Assembly (NCBI GenBank): GCA_963784995.1
Contig: CAWATZ010000006.1
Coordinates: 744,001 to 808,000 of the forward strand
Reading direction: 5' to 3'
DNA from: CAWATZ01 sp963784995
GTDB taxonomy: Bacteria > Planctomycetota > Planctomycetia > Gemmatales > Gemmataceae
DNA: 64,000 nucleotides
The notes under the pieces: model-generated
Told to the model about the DNA's origin: nothing
The model's database searches: none
What the model saw: only the letters and a program-made list of their open reading frames with translations
Made by a program: the position numbers and the translations under genes
Shown here: positions 8,517 through 17,093 of the stretch, piece after piece
Numbering within the stretch: the first letter of the stretch is position 1
Layout: every line of letters begins with the position of its first letter

Positions 8517-9143
8517 TGATGGCAGACACGAAAGTCAACGAGATCGATTTGGATGAGGAGCCATCCCCTCTCCCGAAAATGACGTGTAAGACCACGGATT
8601 GCACCAACAACCTGCACTGCTTCCTGCAGGACAAGAAGGACTCGAAGCCTGTTCCGGGGGGCAAGTGCCGCGAATGTGGGGCCGATCTCGTAGACTGGGC
8701 GCGTCCACAAACGGGAAATCCGAGACTCCGAGTATACCTTCTCAATGCTGCGCATCGAGATGATCCGCCACAAGTATTGGCACCAACCGCTCAACGATCG
8801 CGAGCGAAACTACGCAAAGCGGAAGGGTCGAGCAGGGATGAGGATCGCCGCCGAGAGACGCATCCGGAACAGCGTCGGGCCCAAAGAGCCGCGAAAAGAC
8901 GGCGCACAAACCCCGTGGTCCGGTCACATCCTCTACTACGCCCAGCACGCAACGGCCACCTGCTGCCGGACCTGCATCGCGGAGTGGCACGCGATCCCGG
9001 CGGGGCGGGCGCTGACAGAGGACGAAATCCGCTACCTGACTGATCTGGTCTGTTACTATGTCGATGAGCGAATACCGGACTTGACTGAAACTGGAGAAAA
9101 GGTCCCCAACATCCGCAAGAAGAAGGCAGCGCCAAAGGGGTGA
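8516..9143 (+). CDS. DUF4186 protein with Cys-rich N-terminus, one frameshift
   Basis: The ATG overlaps the previous stop (TGATGATG). Residues 1-60 hold Cys/His pairs (CKTTDC, LHCF, CRECGADLVDW) like a small zinc ribbon. Near 8694-8700 the frame changes; the second frame continues RVHKREIRDSEYTFSMLRIE and then DGAQTPWSGHILYYAQHA and CCRTCIAEWHAIPAGRALTE. This second part matches my recollection of DUF4186, whose core reads DGKQTPMRGHP...QHATATCC. Corrected length is about 208 residues. DUF4186 has no established activity; its conserved Cys and His suggest metal binding. The break may be a sequencing error, as both halves are well preserved. Confidence 0.65.
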
Positions 9144-9145
9144 TC

Positions 9146-10162
9146 ATGGCAGCCGCCATCGAACTGCCGGTGATCGACACGGACGCCTTGTCCGCACGCT
9201 ACCGCTCCACGGCGGTCCGGCCGTGCGAGCGCCGCCTGTTGGTGACTGACTTCCGCGGGAGCGAGCAGGAGCGGGATCTGACCGAGCCGGCCAACTGCGA
9301 CGGCTTGGGCCGGATTCGGCATTTCCGCCGACAGACATCCGCCGGGTGGCCGCCCAACCCGCTCCCGATCGATCCGGCCGCTAACTTCCTCGGCGTCGAG
9401 CCGAGTGCCCTGTTGCGGGCCCAAGTGTTCCAGAACGCCGTCTGTAACTGGAGGTGCTGGTATTGCTTCGTCCCGTTCACCCTCCTCGCGGCGCACCCGG
9501 GGCACTCCCGCTGGGTCACCGCGGACGAGCTGGTCAGGCTGTACCTGCGCGAGACGGACCGACCGTCGGTCATCGATCTGAGCGGAGGCCAGCCGGATCT
9601 CGTCCCTGAGTGGGTGCCTTGGACCATGCGGGCGCTCCGAGAGCGGGGCCTGGAGGGTGCGGTGTACCTCTGGTCGGACGACAACCTGAGCAACGACTAT
9701 TTCTGGCAATACCTCGGGGGCGAAGACATCGACCTGATCCGCTCGTTCCGGGGGTACGGCCGGGTCGGGTGTTTCAAGGGGTTCGACCGCGAGTCGTTCG
9801 GTTTCAACACGGCGGCCGAGCAAGACTTGTTCGACAGGCAATTCGACCTGATCGGCCGGCTGATCAACCTCGGCCTTGACGTGTACGCATACGTCACTCT
9901 CACCGCCCCAACCGGGGATGGCGTGCCCGACCGGATCGCGCGGTTCGTGGATCGCCTGCAGCGCGTTGCGCCATTGCTGCCGCTCCGCGTCGTGCCTCTG
10001 GAGGTGCAAGTGTTCACGCCGGTGAGGGCTCGCCTCTCGCCGGTTCGGCGAGAAGCACTCATCCACCAAAAGCGGGCCGTTGAGGCGTGGACGCGCGAGC
10101 TGGACCGCCGCTTCCCTTCCGCGGTCCGGAATCTCTCAATCGTCGATGTGGTCCTGAGGTGA
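9146..10162 (+). CDS. Radical SAM enzyme
   Basis: 338 residues, starting two bases after the DUF4186 stop. The cluster motif CNWRCWYC (Cys100, Cys104, Cys107) is the CxxxCxxC that binds the 4Fe-4S cluster. VIDLSGGQPDL follows, the glycine-rich SAM-binding motif with Gln where Glu is usual. The rest reads as a partial TIM barrel (VYLWSDDNLSNDYFW, LDVYAYVTL). There is no extra Cys-rich SPASM domain, so it is a compact enzyme. The neighbouring methyltransferase-like and kinase genes suggest that it acts on a nucleotide, nucleic acid or small metabolite; the substrate is not deducible. Confidence 0.85.
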   Translation: MAAAIELPVIDTDALSARYRSTAVRPCERRLLVTDFRGSEQERDLTEPANCDGLGRIRHFRRQTSAGWPPNPLPIDPAANFLGVEPSALLRAQVFQNAVCNWRCWYCFVPFTLLAAHPGHSRWVTADELVRLYLRETDRPSVIDLSGGQPDLVPEWVPWTMRALRERGLEGAVYLWSDDNLSNDYFWQYLGGEDIDLIRSFRGYGRVGCFKGFDRESFGFNTAAEQDLFDRQFDLIGRLINLGLDVYAYVTLTAPTGDGVPDRIARFVDRLQRVAPLLPLRVVPLEVQVFTPVRARLSPVRREALIHQKRAVEAWTRELDRRFPSAVRNLSIVDVVLR

Positions 10163-10174
10163 TCGGGGGTGGAC

Positions 10175-11473
10175 ATGAAGGTGGACGGCCGAGCAACCGG
10201 GTTCGACCAGGCCCTGGATAGGTGGGTGCGAGCGGCGCTCTCGCGCGGCGTTCGCACTTTCCCCGAACTCGTCCGGTCCATCCCCGGGGTCTACCCGACT
10301 GACGCGCTCCGCACGCTCGGACGGCTGCGGCAAGAGTTGCCCTCCGACTGGCAGCTGTCCGGCACGCCTTCCCTGTCCCCGGCGCTGGACACCGGGCCAG
10401 TCGAGCATCCGCTTGACTACGACTGGCGGTTCACGTCGGAAGCGGTCCGGCTCCTGCTCGACCGATGCCAGGCCGCCCTTGGCTCTGTCGCCTTCCTCGG
10501 AGCTCCGTCGCTCGCCCGTGCGGCAGCCGCCCGGGGGTGGCGGGCTGGCGTGTCCCTCTTCGACAAGAACCCGGCCCTCATCGCGGACATCCGAGCCTCG
10601 CACCCTGAGGTAAGCGTGGCTTGCATCGACCTGGTGTATGGCGAGGCGGTCGGTGTCGGAGACGCGGCCGTCGCTCTCGCCGACCCGCCATGGTATCCCG
10701 AACACACCGCAGCGTTCCTCTGGACCGCCTCCCGCTTGACCCGGCTCGGCGGTCGAGTGCTTCTCAGCCTACCGCCGGAGGGTACTAGGCCCGGCATCCT
10801 GGCAGAGCGCGAAGTGGTCTTCGCAGAAGCAGCTGCTTTCGGGCTCCGGCTGGTTTCGGTCGAGCCTGGCATACTGGCGTATCGGACTCCGCTCTTCGAG
10901 AGAAATGCGCTTGCGGCTGCGGGGGTGGCGGCAGTACCGTGGGATTGGCGGCGCGGCGACCTGGCGGAATTCGTCGTGATGGACAAGACGGGAGTTGTCC
11001 GCCCGACGCCTCCCGAAACGGCAGTTGAGTGGGATCAAGAAGCGATAGGCGTGGTGCGCTTCAAGTGCAAAAGGCACGCGGGTCGTGGTTTTCGTGACCC
11101 TACACTCTTGCCGGTGATCGACGGAGGTATACTACCTTCGGTCAGTCGCCGTGACCCCGTGAGAGCTTCGGTGGACGTCTGGACCTGCGGAAACCGCGTT
11201 TTCAAGTGTATAGGACCAAGAGTGTTCCTGACGATCGTGTCGGCCTTGGGGCGTGGGGCCGACGTACACGATGAGGTCGGCGGGATGATGGGGTGTGAAC
11301 TGTCGCCCGAGGAGCGAAAGATGGTCCAGCGAGCGACGGATCAGGCTCTTGCCTTGGCTCGGATTGAAACAATGGAGATCGAGCACAGCTACGCCCACCC
11401 TGCGGGCGACCCGGGTAGGATCGTGCGGTGCTCTGGTGAAATCCTGGACCCTGCTTCTGTTAGCCACCGATGA
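10175..11473 (+). CDS. Methyltransferase-like protein with DPPW motif
   Basis: About 432 residues; an in-frame GTG at 10169 is an alternative start. Residues 1-75 look like a winged-helix region (GVRTFPELVRSIPGVYPTDA). A Rossmann core follows: SVAFLGAPSLARAAAARGW (about 104-122, where GxGxG is expected), SLFDKNPALIADIRA, then ALADPPWYPEH (about 168-178). DPPW is the catalytic motif IV of amino-group DNA and RNA methyltransferases; a polyamine-synthase-like fold (BpsA/DUF43) is an alternative. The last 170 residues match nothing I know. Position beside a radical SAM gene hints at a two-step modification. Confidence 0.6.
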   Translation: MKVDGRATGFDQALDRWVRAALSRGVRTFPELVRSIPGVYPTDALRTLGRLRQELPSDWQLSGTPSLSPALDTGPVEHPLDYDWRFTSEAVRLLLDRCQAALGSVAFLGAPSLARAAAARGWRAGVSLFDKNPALIADIRASHPEVSVACIDLVYGEAVGVGDAAVALADPPWYPEHTAAFLWTASRLTRLGGRVLLSLPPEGTRPGILAEREVVFAEAAAFGLRLVSVEPGILAYRTPLFERNALAAAGVAAVPWDWRRGDLAEFVVMDKTGVVRPTPPETAVEWDQEAIGVVRFKCKRHAGRGFRDPTLLPVIDGGILPSVSRRDPVRASVDVWTCGNRVFKCIGPRVFLTIVSALGRGADVHDEVGGMMGCELSPEERKMVQRATDQALALARIETMEIEHSYAHPAGDPGRIVRCSGEILDPASVSHR

Positions 11474-11504
11474 ACAACCACACGTCCCAAGGTCGATAAC
11501 TGCT

Positions 11505-11687
11505 ATGTTGTTAACTCGCCTGGTTTACTGGTTCCGATATCGTGTGTCATGGTTCAGACGGTTTCGGCGCAATGTTCAGGTTGCGCATGCATTTCGCTCG
11601 GCTCCGTCAGCCGCGGATACGAGTGATTTGGCCGAAGTGCTGAGTATCCTGAACGGGGCGCAACAGCTGGCAATGGCGTCCTGCTGA
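11505..11687 (+). CDS. Small basic protein, unrecognised
   Basis: 60 residues starting MLLTRLVYWFRYRVSWFRRF, 31 bases after the methyltransferase-like gene. The N-terminus is hydrophobic, aromatic and Arg-rich, like a short amphipathic or membrane-touching helix; the rest is mildly acidic (TSDLAEVLSILNGAQQ). I do not recognise it. Its operon position and reasonable codon use are the only support. Confidence 0.35.
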   Translation: MLLTRLVYWFRYRVSWFRRFRRNVQVAHAFRSAPSAADTSDLAEVLSILNGAQQLAMASC

Positions 11688-11758
11688 CCCCACAGCGGTT
11701 GAGGCTGCCGACGCCCGAGGGATCGTGATCCAGCGTAAAGAGAGGGGACCCGCCCAAG

Positions 11759-12292
11759 ATGCCGACCGACGACGCCACGACCGCGAACTGGCTAAAGCCG
11801 TTTAACAAGATCCGGCGTGCAATTGCAGACGAAGTCGTGTGGGGAGAAGTCCTTGGCGCCCCCAGCTCCGGGCTGCCCTCGTGCGGGATTCACTTGGCCG
11901 TGTTCGTGGAGCCGTTCCTTGGATACGTCCTCGACGGCAGCAAGACCGTGGAATCCAGGTTCTCGGTCAACCGATGCGCTCCTTTCGGGAAAGTAAGTAA
12001 GGGGGACGTGATTCTGTTGAAGAAAGCGGGGGGGCCGGTCGTCGGTATCGCCCGGGTGCAGACGGTTTGGTCGTACCAACTCGACGACTCGTCGTGGGGG
12101 CTGATCCGCGAGCAGTTCGCCAAAGCGCTCCGGGTCCAATACCCAGAGTTTTGGGAGCGGAAGCGCGGGGCCTCCTACGCGACGCTGATGCTTATCGATC
12201 ACGTGCTGGCGTTGGAACCAGTAGAATGGGAGAAGAGGGACCGCCGCGGCTGGGTGGTCGTACGGAGCGTAGGGAAGCCTTCACTATTTTGA
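11759..12292 (+). CDS. ASCH-domain protein
   Basis: 177 residues. The ASCH core is at about 45-100: LAVFVEPFLGYVLDGSKTVE, SRFSVNRCAPFGKVSKGDVI and VVGIARV. It includes the family signature GxKxxExR as GSKTVESR. ASCH domains share the PUA-like barrel; known members bind RNA or modified nucleobases, or act as amidohydrolases on modified cytidine (YqfB). Here it could read or process the product of the radical SAM and methyltransferase-like enzymes, which is inference. It lies 72 bases downstream of the small ORF and 7 bases before the kinase gene. Confidence 0.75.
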   Translation: MPTDDATTANWLKPFNKIRRAIADEVVWGEVLGAPSSGLPSCGIHLAVFVEPFLGYVLDGSKTVESRFSVNRCAPFGKVSKGDVILLKKAGGPVVGIARVQTVWSYQLDDSSWGLIREQFAKALRVQYPEFWERKRGASYATLMLIDHVLALEPVEWEKRDRRGWVVVRSVGKPSLF

Positions 12293-12299
12293 GGTGCCG

Positions 12300-13124
12300 A
12301 TGAACTCTCATGCGACAATGAGGCCGGAGGGCCGGGAGGTCGGGAAAGGCCGGAGGGATCCACCTTCCGCTGTACTGGGCTTCGCCGCCCCGATCGAGGC
12401 GGGCAAGACTACCGTGTCCACCAGAGTTGCCGTACATCTCGACGCACCACGGGTCAGCTTCGGAGAGTACCTGCGAGGGGTCGCGCGAGAGAGAGGGTTG
12501 GAGTTGACCCGCGAGGTCTTGCAGAACCTCGGCGACCAGCTGGTTACCAGGGACGTCCGCGGCTTCTGCGAGGACGTGCTGGAGCAGTACCCCTGGCAGC
12601 CGGGCAAACCGCTGATCATCGATGGCGTGCGCCACGTCGAGGTCCTGGACTCTCTCACAGAGATCCTTTCGCCAGCGAGAGTATACCTGATCTACATCAA
12701 CGTGGACCGGACAACGCAGACGAAGCGACTGAAGACGGACCCACTACCTCACGAGAAAACGCTGGACGAACTTGAGCAGCACCCAACGGAGCGACAGGTA
12801 AGGAGCAAGCTCCCCGACCGGGCCGCCCTTGTACTGGACGGCACACAGGATCCTGACGAATCCGCCCGGAAGGTCATAGAGTTCCTCGCAACGAAAGTTA
12901 ACAATGCAGAAGAGAATCTTGGGTGGGACGAGAAGAACACCCGACGGATCGAACTGGCTGAGAAGAAGAGCCGAGGCGAATTGAGTAGCGCTGAACTGTC
13001 CGAGTTCGACCAACTCCAAACAGCCTATTTCGACTACCTGGCGGCAAAGTATCCACGGACGCCAGTGGACCTCGACCGGTTGGCCGAAATCGAAAGAAGG
13101 CTCAAGGCCTCTGAGGGGGACTGA
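12300..13124 (+). CDS. P-loop nucleotide kinase-like protein
   Basis: About 274 residues from ATG 12300. Walker A lies in VLGFAAPIEAGKTTVSTRV (about 25-43). The order VSFGEYLRGVARERG, then PLIIDGVRHVE (Walker B-like), then VYLIYINVDRTTQTKRLK fits the nucleoside-monophosphate or dephospho-CoA kinase fold. The C-terminal 75 residues are charged and helical (NTRRIELAEKKSRGELSSAE). Such kinases phosphorylate altered nucleotides in phage hypermodification and prokaryotic viperin loci, so this one may activate the product of the radical SAM step. Substrate not known. Confidence 0.7.
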   Translation: MNSHATMRPEGREVGKGRRDPPSAVLGFAAPIEAGKTTVSTRVAVHLDAPRVSFGEYLRGVARERGLELTREVLQNLGDQLVTRDVRGFCEDVLEQYPWQPGKPLIIDGVRHVEVLDSLTEILSPARVYLIYINVDRTTQTKRLKTDPLPHEKTLDELEQHPTERQVRSKLPDRAALVLDGTQDPDESARKVIEFLATKVNNAEENLGWDEKNTRRIELAEKKSRGELSSAELSEFDQLQTAYFDYLAAKYPRTPVDLDRLAEIERRLKASEGD

Positions 13125-13129
13125 GAGCC

Positions 13130-13753
13130 ATGCCGTTCAGATTCGCTGCTGCCCCCCACGTACGGAAACACGGGCCGGGCGGGTACGAAATGTATCAGAG
13201 CTACAAGGACTGGTTGCGCGACGAGTTCACCTTCCGGTGCGTCTATTGCCTTGAGCGAGAGCGCTGGTATCCCGACGGGCATGCGAGTTTCGGGGTGGAT
13301 CACGCCATGCCGAAAGGCCAGGCTAAATACGAACACCTGATCTGCCAATACCCGAACTTACTCTACGCCTGCAACCGTTGCAATACGGCCAAGTATGACC
13401 GCATCCTCATCCACCCCTGCGAGGTTGCTTTCGGGGACCACATGCAGATCAACGAGGAGGGGGAAATCACGGGCCTAACAGTCGAGGGCTGGCGCGTCAT
13501 CAACATCCTCGGCCTGGATTTGCGGCTTCCGACGAACGAGCGAAAGAAAATGCTCTGGATCCTGGCTCTTTATCACCGATACCCGAACGACGCAGAGGTC
13601 CAGGCACTTTACTTTGACGCGTTCGGCTTCCCTGACGATCTCCCGGATCTGTCCAGGCACTCGCGTGCGGCGAACACGAAACCAGAGGGCGTGTCGCAGA
13701 GTTACCACCGCCAGCGTGAAGCAGGAATTCTCCCCCGGACGTACGGTGTTTAG
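13130..13753 (+). CDS. HNH endonuclease
   Basis: 207 residues, last gene of the operon. A beta-beta-alpha-metal site is visible: CVYC (Cys37, Cys40), GVDHAMPKG (Asp57-His58), YPNLLYACNRCNTAKYD (Asn76, Cys81, Cys84). Two CxxC pairs form the structural zinc and DH plus N are the catalytic residues, so the enzyme should be active on DNA. The rest (GLDLRLPTNERKKMLWIL and on) is an unrecognised helical tail, perhaps for target choice. With modification enzymes upstream, it could cut nucleic acid that lacks or carries a mark. It starts five bases after the kinase gene. Confidence 0.85.
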   Translation: MPFRFAAAPHVRKHGPGGYEMYQSYKDWLRDEFTFRCVYCLERERWYPDGHASFGVDHAMPKGQAKYEHLICQYPNLLYACNRCNTAKYDRILIHPCEVAFGDHMQINEEGEITGLTVEGWRVINILGLDLRLPTNERKKMLWILALYHRYPNDAEVQALYFDAFGFPDDLPDLSRHSRAANTKPEGVSQSYHRQREAGILPRTYGV

Positions 13754-14502
13754 CGTCATCTGATCTTGCGGGTTGGGCCGACACACCGCTGTAGATAACC
13801 CCGACCGCGCAGCGATCCTGAGCCCCTCCGCGGCTCCCGGAGCATGGTTCGAGCGTCATCACTGAATGTGGAGCGGACCGCAGGCTGGCTCGGATTACCG
13901 TCTCGCCGGCAGCCTTGAACCGGTCCTGCAATCCATGAGACGCAACGTCCGCGCGCCCGGACGTGGATGACCTTTTCCCAAGCCAGCCAACAGATCTGCT
14001 GCGGCAGCCACTAATCGGTGTTCGCCGGCACCAGCGCCGCAAGCGACTTCCGGACGCGGACCAGTTCCAGGCTGGCAAGCAAACCCTTACATCGCATGTG
14101 GCTGACCCGGGGTGACGTCTGGTCGATTCGCATAGCCGTTCGAGCAGCACAACGCCCAGTCGGCGCGCGTTCTCGACCAAGCCGCGGGGCAGATGCAAGG
14201 GCGGTCACGCCGGGAACGGAAAACGGCAAACGCCGGGAACCCACCCGCCGCCCAGGTGCCGCGGCCGGGGGCAGCCTGGGTGGCTACCAGTCCATCCGCC
14301 ACAAAGACAATCGATGCGTCCTTTTTTCACTTTCGCCGTCGGCAAGGCAGCCTCGCTCTCCCCAGAAGCGTCTCGGGCTGTTGCTCTTGAGCGGCTCTCT
14401 CGTTTCGTGGACGATGGGGTCTCCGGAAAAAAAACAAAAAACGGCGGCCAGCTTCGCGGCACTAAGACAAGAAGACCGTGGCGGCCAGGGAGGAGTCAGG
14501 GA
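13754..14502. other. 750-bp spacer without a supported gene
   Basis: This stretch separates the accessory operon from the sigma-factor gene. ORFs on both strands overlap each other and have no recognisable motif. Short inverted segments occur around 14208-14290. It may hold the island's right boundary or a decayed gene; I could not identify either. Confidence 0.5.
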
Positions 14503-16000
14503 ATGACGACCGCGGAGCAAAGCCCCGTCGTGCGCTGCGTCCGGCGACTCGCCGCCACGCTCGCCTCGGCAGAATTGTCTGATGGCCAGCTTTTGGAGCG
14601 CTTTGCCAACCAGCGTGACCAGACCGCCTTCGAGGCCCTGGTGAGGCGGCATGGCCCTCTGGTCCTGGGCGTCTGCCGGCGCGTGCTGGGCGACTTCTAC
14701 GACGCCGAGGACGCCTTCCAGGCGACCTTCGTTGCCCTGGCCCAACACATGGGCTCGCTCCGGCGCCCCGAGTCGCTCGGGCCATGGCTCCACGGGGTCG
14801 CCTTGCGGACGGCGCTCAAGGCCAGAGGCCGGGCGGCCCGAAGGCGGGTGTGCGAACGGGAGGCCGCGGCAGCCAGACCCACGGCAGTGGAACGCCCGGA
14901 TGATCTCGTTTGGCGGGACCTGCGGCCAGTGCTGGATGAGGCGGTGGCTTCGCTCCCGGAGCGCTGCCGGATGCCGTTTGTGCTCTGCTACCTCGAAGGG
15001 AGGACGGTCAGCGAGGCCGCCCAGGAGCTGGGCTGCCCACGCGGCACTGTCGCCACGCGTCTGGCCCTGGCGCGCCAGAGGCTCCGCGCCCGGCTGGCCA
15101 GCCGCGGGGTGGCTCTGTCGGCGGGTGCGCTGGCCGGTGCGCTGTCCTGCAAGGCAGCGTCGGTGCGCCCGCCCGTGTCGCTTCTGGATGCAACGGCCCG
15201 TGCCGCGACGGTTGCGGCGGGCCACGGGATGGTCCCAGGGGTCGGCCCCGCGATGGCGGCTGCCCTGGCGCAAGGAGGGATGGCAATGCTCAGGAAGTGG
15301 GTGAAGGCGGCGGCGCTGCTTCTGGCCGTGGGTGCTGCCGCAGGAGGCATCAGTCTGTCCTGGCAACGGACCAGGGAGAGGGACTCCAGGCCGGCCGCCG
15401 TCAGCGCGTCCGCGCGGCCGCAGGAACCCGCCGCCAGCGCGTCCGCGCGACCGCGGGAACCCGCCGCCCCGGCCGCCGTCCGCATCGCTGCAACGGTCAA
15501 CGGCGAGGCGATCCACGCCGAAGAGGTGTACGCCGCCGCTTACCTATCCCTCCCCGACGCACAGGCCCCGGCCGCGCCGGACCGGTCCCAGCGGATCAGG
15601 GCTGTCTGGAGGAACACGCTCGACCACGTGGTCGAGCGCGAGGTCATCTTGCAGGCGGCCTTTGCGGCCCTCAAGGCACGCAACGCCAGGGCGGTGGAAA
15701 AACTCCAGGAGGTCGCCGCGAACGAGTTCGGCCAGCGGTGGGTCAAGGCCGCCACGAGAAGCGCCGGGCTCAAAGACGCCGATGAGTTGAGCGCCTCCCT
15801 CCGCGCAGGGGACGTCCCTGGACGCGGTGCGGCGCCAGTGGGAGCGAGACTTCATCGCCGAGGAGTACCTGCGGAACCGCGTCCTTCGGGAGCGCGTCCC
15901 CGGATCGACCACGTCCGGGGAGGGTGCCCGACGGGAGAGGGCGCGCATCGTCGCCGAGTTGAAGCGGCAAGCGGTTATCGAATACGCCGGGGGCTGGTAG
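14503..16000 (+). CDS. ECF sigma factor with membrane segment and SurA-like tail
   Basis: AGGAG precedes ATG 14503. Sigma region 2 is at about 25-100 (FEALVRRHGPLVLGVCRRVL, YDAEDAFQATFVALA) and region 4 at about 145-205 (ASLPERCRMPFVLCYLEG, ELGCPRGTVATRLALARQRL). These are typical of the large planctomycete ECF groups with C-terminal extensions. Then come a membrane helix (WVKAAALLLAVGAAAGGISL), a low-complexity linker (SASARPQEPAASASARPREP) and a SurA_N-like region (RIAATVNGEAIHAEEVYAA). An extra base near 15805 shifts the frame; the other frame completes WERDFIAEEYLRNRVL to the stop at 16000. The layout suggests a membrane-held sigma factor with an exported sensor. Confidence 0.8.
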
Positions 16001-16009
16001 GATTCCGTC

Positions 16010-16046
16010 CACCTGTGCCCCGGCGGTCGTCCACCGGGCACAGGTG
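16010..16046. terminator. Bidirectional terminator-like hairpin
   Basis: CACCTGTGCCC (16010-16020) pairs with GGGCACAGGTG (16036-16046). It lies between the converging sigma-factor gene and the gene at 16066. There is no T-run, so it may act only as a transcript-end hairpin. Confidence 0.55.
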
Positions 16047-16065
16047 TGAGGGTGCGGGGAATGGT

Positions 16066-16998
16066 TCAGATCTTGTAGCAGCCGGCCCCGGCCGCCCGGC
16101 TGTCGAGGCTGAACTCCACCACCGCCTCCTTGCCGTCGGACTGCCGGGTGACGTGGATGCTGACCTCGCCGCGCTCGGCGTCCTTGGGCGGCCGCAGCAG
16201 CAAGTAGAACGTGCCGCGGGTGAACTCCCGGAACTCACTGGCGGGAACGTCGGGGGCCTTGCCCGGCTTCAGCGACAGGCTGTTCGTCATGTCTACCAGC
16301 TGGGCCTGCCACTCTTCGGCATCCCCGCTCAACTCGAACTTGTAGCCGTCCTGGCGGTCGCCGACAAAGAACATGGCGGCGTTGGTCTTGCCGGGGTAGA
16401 CGCGCAGGGCCTTGGCCAGGTGGCGCTCGGCCGACTTGCCGCGCATCAGGATGTCGATGTTGCCGGCCCAGTGGGTGCCCTGACGCCCGATCAGGGTCTG
16501 CGGGTCGGCAGCCACGACAGGGGCCGGCCGGCGGAGCAGGCGACGCGCCTCGCGCTCGGCCTCCTCCCGGGCCTCGCGCTCGGCCTCCTCGGCCAGCGCC
16601 CGCAGCAGGCGGGGCGAGAGATACCAGATCTCCTCGGGCTTGGCCACGGGGGCCGGCTGGGGCGCCCAGGCCGAGCCGCTCACCACCGTCGCGGTGCGCG
16701 GCGCCAGGGCCGGCACGGTCAGTGTCAAGAGCGGGCTCCAGGTCAGGAAGGCCCCCAGTGGGGCCGACTGAAGGGTCACCTCCGTCGGCGGCGACCACAG
16801 GCTGCCGTCATTGGTTACCTGGACCTCCACGCGCACCAGGTCGGGGGTGATGTTGTGGAACGAGATGTTGGTGCGGTCGGCACGCAGTCCGTCGGCGGAC
16901 ACGGCCTCCTGGTACGGGGTTTGCCCCGTCTGGTCGTGAGACTGGAAACGGGTGGCCACGAGAATTGCTCCTTTTGAGGGTGTGAGTGAATCGGCCAC
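16066..16998 (-). CDS. Hypothetical protein, tellurium-resistance-like C-terminus possible
   Basis: 310 residues starting MADSLTPSKGAILVATRFQS. No catalytic motif is visible. The first half is beta-rich with NISFHNITPDLVRVEVQVTN, resembling a carbohydrate-binding or immunoglobulin-like sheet. The middle is a charged helix (EEAEREAREEAEREARRLLR). The second half (KTNAAMFFVGDRQDGYKFEL, TRGTFYLLLRPPKDAERGEV) is again beta-rich. I do not recognise the family. It stands alone between the terminator and uvrA; an intact frame and normal codon use support a real gene. Confidence 0.6.
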   Translation of the reverse strand: MADSLTPSKGAILVATRFQSHDQTGQTPYQEAVSADGLRADRTNISFHNITPDLVRVEVQVTNDGSLWSPPTEVTLQSAPLGAFLTWSPLLTLTVPALAPRTATVVSGSAWAPQPAPVAKPEEIWYLSPRLLRALAEEAEREAREEAEREARRLLRRPAPVVAADPQTLIGRQGTHWAGNIDILMRGKSAERHLAKALRVYPGKTNAAMFFVGDRQDGYKFELSGDAEEWQAQLVDMTNSLSLKPGKAPDVPASEFREFTRGTFYLLLRPPKDAERGEVSIHVTRQSDGKEAVVEFSLDSRAAGAGCYKI

Positions 16999-17093
16999 TG
17001 CAAGTGAGCATAACGATGTCGGGCGCGGTTGTCACTCTCAGTAGGTGGTCGGACTCCCGCAGGGTGAAGGCCAAGGGGCAAACGCAACGGCTG

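Noticed and set aside
9146..10162. Prokaryotic viperin
   Set aside because: The cluster motif is CNWRCWYC and the SGGQP motif has Gln; I do not see the other viperin signatures, so only an analogy with pVip loci is kept.
13500..14198. Long minus-strand ORF after the HNH gene
   Set aside because: It overlaps the HNH gene, has no recognisable motif and shares its stretch with other equally long ORFs.
14314..16977. 887-codon plus-strand frame
   Set aside because: Only the part up to about 15805 encodes the sigma factor; the rest is an antisense reading of the gene at 16066-16998.
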